Source: Deltaproteobacteria bacterium | GTDB taxonomy: Bacteria; Desulfobacterota; Syntrophia; Syntrophales; JAFGIO01 | Direction of reading: 5' to 3' | Assembly (NCBI GenBank): GCA_016929555.1 | Contig: JAFGIO010000205.1 | Location: 1 to 34,411, forward strand | DNA length: 34,411 bases | Shown here: positions 28,373-34,411 of the stretch, piece after piece | How the letters are laid out: every line of letters starts with the position of its first letter | How positions within the stretch are numbered: position 1 is the stretch's first letter | Position numbers and translations under genes: made by a program | The notes under the pieces: generated by a model | Seen by the model: only the letters and a program-made list of their open reading frames with translations | The model's database searches: none | Told to the model about the DNA's origin: nothing

Positions 28373-29467
28373 TCATCCCCTCAACTCGCCCATGGTATCC
28401 CGCAGCATGGCTTCGGGAACGCCCCCGTTCATGAAGGGCATGCCGGGCTTCCGGATCAGGACGAAGGGAACACGGTCGCCCGTCTTTTTCTTGTCCCGGC
28501 CGATCCTCCGCAACAGGTCATCCGGATCGAGCGCGGCAGGCATCCGTCTCGGGAGGCCCAGGGATTCTATCAAGGTATCGATTCGCTCGCGGTCTCCCGA
28601 TTTTAGATAACCCATCTTCTCCGATAGTCTGAGCGAAGCCGCCATCCCGATTGCGACGGCCTCTCCGTGGGAAAGTCCGTATCCGGAAGCGGCCTCGACG
28701 GCATGGCCCAGGGTATGGCCGAAGTTCAGAACGCGTCGCAATCCTTTTTCCGTATCGTCGATCTCCACGATGCCCTTCTTGATCTGACAGGCCCTCAGGA
28801 CGATCTTTTCGAGCAGCGCCGGGTCACGTTTCCGAAGGGCCTGCCCCTCTGTCTCCAGGAGGTCAAGCAGGGAGGGATCCTCTATGAGACCGTATTTTAC
28901 AATCTCGGCGAGGCCGTTGCTGAACTCGCGATCGTCGAGGGTTTTGAGAAAGGCCAGATCGATGAACACGGCCTTCGGCTGATGGAACGCCCCCAGAAGA
29001 TTTTTTCCTCCCTCGAGATCGATGCCCGTCTTTCCGCCGATAGCGCTGTCTATTTGAGCGACAAGCGTCGTCGGCATCTGGATATAGGGAATGCCGCGCA
29101 TGAACATGGAGGCCACAAATCCCGTGATGTCGCCGACGACGCCCCCGCCGAGGGCGATGAGCGCCGAAGTCCTGTCGGCACCCAGATCGATCAGCCGCTC
29201 GGCAATTCCGATGCAAGTTTCGATGCGTTTCGATTTTTCGCCCGCCGGGATGTCTATCCTGTCGACGACAAGAGAGAGGCCTCGGAGAATCCCGAGCATG
29301 CTTTCCCCATAGAGGGCGCCCACGCGATCGTCGGTGACGATGACATAACGGGAGGCCCAGTTGTTTTTCGCCATGATCAGCCCCATCCGATCCGGCAGAT
29401 CGGTGCCGATGCATATATCGTAAGAATTCGACGATCGTTTTTCAAGATTCAGACGTATTCGATTCAT
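28373..29467 (-). CDS. aroB: 3-dehydroquinate synthase
   Basis: ALIALGGGVVGDITGFVASMFMRGIPYIQMPTTLVAQIDSAIGGKTGID, NFGHTLGHAVEAASGYGLSHGEAVAIGM. Confidence 0.96.
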   Translation of the reverse strand: MNRIRLNLEKRSSNSYDICIGTDLPDRMGLIMAKNNWASRYVIVTDDRVGALYGESMLGILRGLSLVVDRIDIPAGEKSKRIETCIGIAERLIDLGADRTSALIALGGGVVGDITGFVASMFMRGIPYIQMPTTLVAQIDSAIGGKTGIDLEGGKNLLGAFHQPKAVFIDLAFLKTLDDREFSNGLAEIVKYGLIEDPSLLDLLETEGQALRKRDPALLEKIVLRACQIKKGIVEIDDTEKGLRRVLNFGHTLGHAVEAASGYGLSHGEAVAIGMAASLRLSEKMGYLKSGDRERIDTLIESLGLPRRMPAALDPDDLLRRIGRDKKKTGDRVPFVLIRKPGMPFMNGGVPEAMLRDTMGELRG

Positions 29468-30495
29468 GATACCGCCACCACCTTTTCCTGCCTCATGTAG
29501 GCCTCAAGTCCTTTGATCTCGTCCATCAGCTGATAGAATTTCTCCGGTTTCAGGGACTGCAGACCGTCGGAGACAGCCTTCTCCGGTTCCGGATGGACCT
29601 CGATGATCACGCCGTCCGCACCCACGGCCAGGGCGGCCTTCGTCAGCGGCCGGACGTATTTCCAGTGGCCGGCGGCGTGGCTGGGATCCACGATGACGGG
29701 CAGATGGGTCAGCTCTTTCAGAACGGGGACGGCGCTGATATCCAGCGTGTTTCGTGTCGCTGTTTCGAAGGTTCGAATCCCGCGCTCGCAGAGGATGACC
29801 TGATCGTTTCCCGATGACAGGATATATTCGGCCGACATGAGCAGCTCCTCTATGGTCGTCATCATCCCCCGTTTCAACAGGACGGGTTTTCGGGCCTGGC
29901 CGACCTTTTTCAGCAGGGCGAAATTCTGGACATTTCGGGCGCCGATCTGAAGAATATCGGAATATTCCTCAACGAGATCCACTTCCGTGGTGTTCATGAC
30001 CTCTGTAACGACGGGCATGTCCATGTTGTCACGAACCTTCTTCAAGAGCTTCAAACCCTCTTCTTCCATGCCTTGGAAGCTGTAGGGCGATGTACGGGGT
30101 TTGTAGGCCCCGCCCCGGAGAACCTTGGCGCCCGCCTTCTTGACGATGTAAGCGCACTCCAAAAGCTGCTCCTCGCTCTCGATGGAGCAAGGACCTGCCA
30201 TGACCACGAAACCCGAATCACCGATCACGATGTTCCCTACAGGAATGACGGTGTTCTCCTCCCGGAATTCGCGGCTGGCCAGCTTGTAAGGCTTTAGAAT
30301 CGGCATGGTTTTTTCGACTCCAGGCAGGTATTCGGCCGATCTCAACTGCGTCCGGCCGCGTTCGTCGCCGACGGCGCCGATGATGGTCCTCTCCACACCC
30401 TGGGATATGTGTGCCCTGTAACCCACCGACTCTATCCAGTCGATGACCTGATGCACCTCCCGCTCCGTCGCATTTCTTTTCATAATAATGATCAT
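29464..30495 (-). CDS. aroF: 3-deoxy-7-phosphoheptulonate synthase (DAHP synthase, Thermotoga-type with N-terminal ferredoxin-like domain)
   Basis: [96 protein letters not shown] at 30495 preceded by GGGAGGGG. Confidence 0.95.
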   Translation of the reverse strand: MIIIMKRNATEREVHQVIDWIESVGYRAHISQGVERTIIGAVGDERGRTQLRSAEYLPGVEKTMPILKPYKLASREFREENTVIPVGNIVIGDSGFVVMAGPCSIESEEQLLECAYIVKKAGAKVLRGGAYKPRTSPYSFQGMEEEGLKLLKKVRDNMDMPVVTEVMNTTEVDLVEEYSDILQIGARNVQNFALLKKVGQARKPVLLKRGMMTTIEELLMSAEYILSSGNDQVILCERGIRTFETATRNTLDISAVPVLKELTHLPVIVDPSHAAGHWKYVRPLTKAALAVGADGVIIEVHPEPEKAVSDGLQSLKPEKFYQLMDEIKGLEAYMRQEKVVAVS

Positions 30496-30519
30496 ACTTC
30501 TATCCCCTCCCGACGCAAA

Positions 30520-30549
30520 AGGCCATGGTGAAAGAAGCCACCATGGCCT
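30520..30549 (-). terminator. Second leader hairpin, candidate terminator 2 (D:E)
   Basis: Minus strand AGGCCATGGTG-GCTTCTTT-CACCATGGCCT followed by TTT: perfect 11-bp stem, short T-tract. Confidence 0.55.
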
Positions 30550-30556
30550 GAACAAA

Positions 30557-30591
30557 AAAGCCATGGACGGCATCAATCCACCCATGGCTTT
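30557..30591 (-). terminator. First leader hairpin, candidate intrinsic terminator 1 (B:C)
   Basis: Minus strand AAAGCCATGG-N15-CCATGGCTTT; six T residues run from the stem 3' end outward (CTTTTTTG). Confidence 0.65.
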
Positions 30592-30614
30592 AACAATTCA
30601 ATTTTAGGTTTAGA

Positions 30615-30701
30615 TCATTTCAGCACTGGGCAGACCGATATGGCACCATAATAATAGCGAAACCAAAAGCTAAAGCTGCTCCAAACCATCGATCTGTCCA
30701 T
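30615..30701 (-). CDS. Putative aromatic amino acid leader peptide MDRSMVWSSFSFWFRYYYGAISVCPVLK
   Basis: 28-codon ORF (2 Trp, 3 Phe, 3 consecutive Tyr) between a candidate promoter and tandem terminator-like hairpins upstream of aroF; too short for the ORF track. Confidence 0.72.
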   Translation of the reverse strand: MDRSMVWSSFSFWFRYYYGAISVCPVLK

Positions 30702-30733
30702 AACTTCGAGACCCGTTCTCTTTTCGTGCGAAA

Positions 30734-30762
30734 CTACTAAAATGAAAAACCGTTCTTGTCAA
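30734..30762 (-). promoter_or_regulatory. Candidate promoter of the aromatic operon leader
   Basis: Minus strand TTGACA (30762-30757), N17, weak -10 TAGTAG (30739-30734); predicted start about 26 nt before the leader ATG. Confidence 0.45.
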
Positions 30763-30874
30763 GAAAAAAAATGATGCCACGAAAGGATGATTTCGCCTCT
30801 CGATAAAAGGCTTGATTTATCGGAAGGGATATTATAAACAGCAATTCCATTTGAATCCACGGAAATGACCCCTT

Positions 30875-30894
30875 GTCCGGATAACGAGCCGGAC
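30875..30894 (+). promoter_or_regulatory. Hairpin in the rpsF 5' UTR, candidate S6:S18 autoregulatory element
   Basis: GTCCGG-ATAACGAG-CCGGAC, CCG-containing stem-loop about 26 nt upstream of the rpsF start codon. Confidence 0.3.
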
Positions 30895-30920
30895 TTTAGA
30901 GCCGAGAGGAGGTAGCAGGA

Positions 30921-31400
30921 TTGAGGAGATACGAAACCATCTTCATTGCGCCCGTTGAGCTCCCCGATAACGAAATGAACGATTTGGTGGAACGTTTCGA
31001 GGCCATCATCACGGGACGACAGGGCATAGTAGTCAAGCGGGAAAATTGGGGCAAGCGCAAGCTGGCCTATGAGATCAAGAAGCAGAACAGGGGCTATTAC
31101 ACACTGCTCGATTATGTTGCGAAGAGCGAGGTCGTCACCGAACTGGAGAGAAACCTCAGGATCGATGACAAGGTCCTGAAATACATGACGGTCAAGAAGG
31201 CCGACAAGGTGGATCTCGATCAGATCGAAAAGGAGCTCGCCGCATCCAAGGAACCACCCCAGGTGGAACCGCCTGTTATGATCCAGACCGCTGATGCTCA
31301 GAAATCCACAGAAATCGAGGCCGGAACCCCGCAATCGCAATCCGCAACCCCGGATACCGAAGGCGTTCCAGCAGAGGATGCAGAGGGAGGGAATCAATAG
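30921..31400 (+). CDS. rpsF: 30S ribosomal protein S6 (TTG start)
   Basis: MRRYETIFIAPVELPDNEMNDLVERFE, NWGKRKLAYEIKKQNRGYYTLLDY; GAGAGGAGG upstream of the TTG. Confidence 0.95.
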   Translation: MRRYETIFIAPVELPDNEMNDLVERFEAIITGRQGIVVKRENWGKRKLAYEIKKQNRGYYTLLDYVAKSEVVTELERNLRIDDKVLKYMTVKKADKVDLDQIEKELAASKEPPQVEPPVMIQTADAQKSTEIEAGTPQSQSATPDTEGVPAEDAEGGNQ

Positions 31401-31403
31401 GAT

Positions 31404-31670
31404 ATGGCAACGCAAGTCCGAACCGCAAGACCGTCGAGACCGCATAAGAAATTCTTCCACAGGAGGAAATTCTGTAGATTCTGTACGGATTCGAACCTTA
31501 GAATCGAATACAAGGAGCCTCATTCGCTGAAGGATTTCATCACGGAAAGGGGTAAGATCATGCCTCGGCGCATCACAGGTAACTGCGCGAAGCACCAAAG
31601 GGAACTGACCCTGGCCATCAAAAGGGCGAGAACCATAGCCATCCTGCCCTATGTAACGGCGGAGGGTTAA
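31404..31670 (+). CDS. rpsR: 30S ribosomal protein S18
   Basis: [69 protein letters not shown]. Confidence 0.97.
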   Translation: MATQVRTARPSRPHKKFFHRRKFCRFCTDSNLRIEYKEPHSLKDFITERGKIMPRRITGNCAKHQRELTLAIKRARTIAILPYVTAEG

Positions 31671-31731
31671 CCGGCATCGATCGGCAAAGAGGTTTGGGCC
31701 CCTTTCATGAAGGGCAGCGGATGAGTGGTGT

Positions 31732-32709
31732 ATGGGCTCTGACAAGCAGCAAGGGAGTGGATTCTTCAGAATTGACATCTTTGCGGCTATCGCCATATCG
31801 TCGCTGATCTTTCTTACTGTAGCGTTCAGTAGAGTTGTCGGTTCCGTTGCGATTGTTTTTGTACCCCTGCCCATTCTCTATTACCGTGCGAAATGCGGCC
31901 CTTTGGAAGGACTGGTCATCTTTGGAGGTGCCCTGCTCGTAGCGTGCGTCGTCGCAAAGAGGTTCAATCCCGTAATGAACCCTCTCGTTCTGCTTGTTCC
32001 AGGATTTCTCGGTTTCGGACTCTGGGAGCTTCTGAAAAGGGGATTATCCATTGAAAGAACGGTCAGCTATGCCGTTTCCATGCTCGCGGGATTCGGGATA
32101 CTGGTTTTCCTTTTCCGATATCTCGGAACAGAAGAAACGCCGTGGCAACTCGTAGAGGGCTATATCGCCGCAAGTCTGCAGGAAGGAATCCAGAGTTATA
32201 CGCGACTGGGTATCCCCGCTGAACAGGTCGCCGCGATCAAGGAAAAGGCCGGGCAGATCACCAGGAGCATGACCTACATCTTCCCCGGGCTGGTCCTCGT
32301 AGGTGCCGCATCCACGGTTTGGATCAACCTGCTTGCCGCAAGGATGCTTTTTCAAATCAGAGACATCCCCTTTCCTGATTTCGGGGATCTGGCACAGTGG
32401 AAGGCCCCTGAAGGGCTGGTCTGGATCCTGATCGCAGCGGGCGGCTCCCTGCTGCTGCCTTTGGAATGGATGAAGTTCACAGGTCTCAATATTCTGATTG
32501 TTTGTTTTTTTGTCTACCTTCTGCAAGGCCTGTCGATCATCAGTTTCTTCTTTAGGAGGAAAGGCGTGCCTACAGGCATCAGGGCAGTGGTCTATATCTT
32601 CATTGTCCTGCAGCAATATCTCGTTTTGCCCGTTATCTTGGTCGGGCTTTTTGATTTGTGGATCGATTTTCGAAAATACATCAAACCGTCCAAGGGCGTT
32701 CTGACATAG
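31732..32709 (+). CDS. DUF2232 (YybS-like) multi-pass membrane protein
   Basis: Multiple TM segments; located between rpsR and rplI as in many bacteria. Confidence 0.75.
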   Translation: MGSDKQQGSGFFRIDIFAAIAISSLIFLTVAFSRVVGSVAIVFVPLPILYYRAKCGPLEGLVIFGGALLVACVVAKRFNPVMNPLVLLVPGFLGFGLWELLKRGLSIERTVSYAVSMLAGFGILVFLFRYLGTEETPWQLVEGYIAASLQEGIQSYTRLGIPAEQVAAIKEKAGQITRSMTYIFPGLVLVGAASTVWINLLAARMLFQIRDIPFPDFGDLAQWKAPEGLVWILIAAGGSLLLPLEWMKFTGLNILIVCFFVYLLQGLSIISFFFRRKGVPTGIRAVVYIFIVLQQYLVLPVILVGLFDLWIDFRKYIKPSKGVLT

Positions 32710-32767
32710 GCAGCGAATTTTTGCATCATTGATGGAGACGGCAATCATAATATGGAGGAGATACCCC

Positions 32768-33214
32768 ATGAAGGTTATATTGAAAGAAACCGTTGAATCG
32801 TTAGGAAAGGCGGGGGATACCTTAAAGGTCGCGGACGGATACGCGCGCAATTTCCTGATACCAAAGGGATTTGCCCTCGAAGCCAGCAGCCGCAATGTCA
32901 AGGCGCTCGACCACGAAAGACGGCTCATCCTGCAAAGAGCGGAAAAGGAACGGTTGAAGGCGGTAACGACCGCATCGCGGCTTTCCGGCGTCATATGCAC
33001 CATTGAGCGTCGCGTCGGAGAGCAGGAAAAGCTTTTCGGTTCCGTGGGCACGAAAGACATCGAGAAGGCCCTGCAGGATCAGCAAATCGAAATCGACCGC
33101 AAGAGCATCCTCCTGCCGGAGGCGATCAAGACGCTGGGAGAGTTCCCCGTCAAGATAAAGTTGGCAGCCGGCGTAACCGCAGAGATTACGGTGGTGGTCA
33201 CCCCGGAGGCATAG
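32768..33214 (+). CDS. rplI: 50S ribosomal protein L9
   Basis: MKVILKETVESLGKAGDTLKVADGYARNFLIPKGFALEAS. Confidence 0.97.
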   Translation: MKVILKETVESLGKAGDTLKVADGYARNFLIPKGFALEASSRNVKALDHERRLILQRAEKERLKAVTTASRLSGVICTIERRVGEQEKLFGSVGTKDIEKALQDQQIEIDRKSILLPEAIKTLGEFPVKIKLAAGVTAEITVVVTPEA

Positions 33215-33226
33215 CTGGACCAAGCC

Positions 33227-34411
33227 ATGAAGGATATCGATGCATCCCTGCACAGGATTCCACCCCAGAACCTGGAAGCCGAGCAGTCCATCCTGGGCGG
33301 AATCTTGCTTGACAACCAGGCGTTGAACAGCGTCCTGGAAATCCTGCAGGTGAATGATTTTTACAGCGACGCCCACCGGAAGATTTTCTCGGCCATCATC
33401 GAGCTTTCAGAGCGGAACGAGCCCAGCGACCTCATTACGTTGAGCAGCGTCCTCAAGGATAAGAAACAGATAGACGCCGTGGGGGGCATGGCCTATCTTG
33501 CTTCCCTGGTCGACAATGTCCCCTCGGCGGCAAATATTGCCTATTATTCTAAAATCGTTAAGGAAAAAGCCATTCTAAGGGGGCTGATCGGAACGGCTAC
33601 GGAGATCCTGAACAAGAGCTATGACAGAGGCGCCGAAGTCGATCAAGTTCTCGATGAAGCCGAACATGCCATCTTCGAAATCTCCGAAAACAAGATCCGG
33701 CCCGCCTTCTTCGCCATCAAGGATCTCATCAAGGACAGTTTTAAAACCATCGAGAAGCTCTTCGAACGCAAGGAACTGATCACGGGGGTTCCTACGGGTT
33801 TCGATAAGATCGACGAGATCACTTCAGGCTTGCAGAACTCCGACCTCATCATCATTGCCGGCAGGCCAAGCATGGGAAAAACGGCCTTTGCCCTGAATAT
33901 TGCGCAACATACCGCCATACGCACGGAAATACCTGTTGCGATTTTTTCCCTGGAAATGGCCAAGGAGCAGCTTGCCCTGCGTATGTTGGCCTCGGAGGCG
34001 AAGGTGGATTCCCAACGCCTGAGGAAGGGTTTTCTGGGCGAGATGGACTGGCCCAAACTGACGACGGCGGCAGGCAGCCTCTCCGAGGCCCCCATATTCA
34101 TCGACGATACGCCGGCCATCACGGTACTCGAAATGAAAGCGAAAGCCCGGCGTCTCAAGGCCGAAACGGGACTGGGTCTGGTGATTCTCGATTATCTCCA
34201 GCTCATGCGCAGCGGAGGATTCAAGGAATCGCGGGAACAGGAGATTTCGGAAATCAGCCGATCACTAAAGGCCCTGGCCAAAGAATTGCGCGTCCCGGTG
34301 ATTGCCCTTTCCCAGCTCAACAGAAAGGTGGAAGACAGGACAAACCGCAGACCCCAGATGGCCGATCTCAGGGAATCCGGCGCCATAGAGCAGGATGCAG
34401 ACCTCATCGCC
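33227..34411 (+). CDS. dnaB: Replicative DNA helicase DnaB, 5' part (open at window edge; missing from the ORF track)
   Basis: MKDIDASLHRIPPQNLEAEQSILGGILLDNQAL..., Walker A AGRPSMGKTAFALNIAQ, VILDYLQLM, SLKALAKELRVPVIALSQLNRKVEDRTNRRPQMADLRESGAIEQDAD. Confidence 0.96.
   Translation, partial: MKDIDASLHRIPPQNLEAEQSILGGILLDNQALNSVLEILQVNDFYSDAHRKIFSAIIELSERNEPSDLITLSSVLKDKKQIDAVGGMAYLASLVDNVPSAANIAYYSKIVKEKAILRGLIGTATEILNKSYDRGAEVDQVLDEAEHAIFEISENKIRPAFFAIKDLIKDSFKTIEKLFERKELITGVPTGFDKIDEITSGLQNSDLIIIAGRPSMGKTAFALNIAQHTAIRTEIPVAIFSLEMAKEQLALRMLASEAKVDSQRLRKGFLGEMDWPKLTTAAGSLSEAPIFIDDTPAITVLEMKAKARRLKAETGLGLVILDYLQLMRSGGFKESREQEISEISRSLKALAKELRVPVIALSQLNRKVEDRTNRRPQMADLRESGAIEQDADLIA

Noticed and set aside
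29765-29785. GGTTCGAATCCCGC resembling a tRNA T-arm
   Set aside because: Lies inside the conserved aroF coding region; no matching acceptor, D or anticodon arms found around it.
31488-31503. GGATTCGAACC resembling a reverse-strand tRNA T-loop
   Set aside because: Lies inside the conserved rpsR codons ([10 protein letters not shown]); coincidental.
30759-31874. 371-aa minus-strand ORF over rpsF/rpsR
   Set aside because: Antisense to two clear ribosomal protein genes; its upstream position relative to aroF is coincidental.
32044-33060. 338-aa minus-strand ORF over DUF2232/rplI
   Set aside because: Antisense shadow of conserved genes without its own family features.
1-34411. CRISPR array, phage or IS element as an explanation for the gene decay
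   Set aside because: No regularly spaced repeats, transposase, integrase or phage structural genes were seen in either strand.

Overview
The window looks like a 34.4 kb chromosomal segment from a Gram-negative, Deltaproteobacteria/Syntrophales-like bacterium. The taxonomy is an impression from gene content only. From left to right it contains: the 3' end of an FAD-dependent oxidoreductase; a GAF sigma-54 activator divergent from a secreted CocE/NonD hydrolase plus a frameshifted ecfT; trkH-trkA; a Trm112-like methyltransferase followed by a decayed molybdopterin oxidoreductase; aspartate kinase; a UPF0316/DUF2179-type membrane protein; a retropepsin-like protease; a cysteine desulfurase; a UspA protein; a CrtC-like protein followed by a double-ATPase ecfA and an intact ecfT paralogue; a truncated MFS gene; a nine-gene minus-strand operon for chorismate, Phe and Tyr synthesis; and rpsF-rpsR-DUF2232-rplI-dnaB (dnaB runs off the right edge). 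The most interesting item is absent from the ORF track. Upstream of aroF there is a 28-codon minus-strand ORF, MDRSMVWSSFSFWFRYYYGAISVCPVLK (2 Trp, 3 Phe, 3 Tyr). It is followed by two tandem CCATGG-based hairpins with T-tracts and by a mutually exclusive alternative pairing set. Together these form a candidate transcription attenuator sensing all three aromatic amino acids. Other points of interest are a candidate sigma-54 promoter with clustered GGCAA half-sites, a duplicated ecfT pair with one recent frameshift, and two further decaying genes. All calls were made by reading the sequence; no database search or folding program was run.
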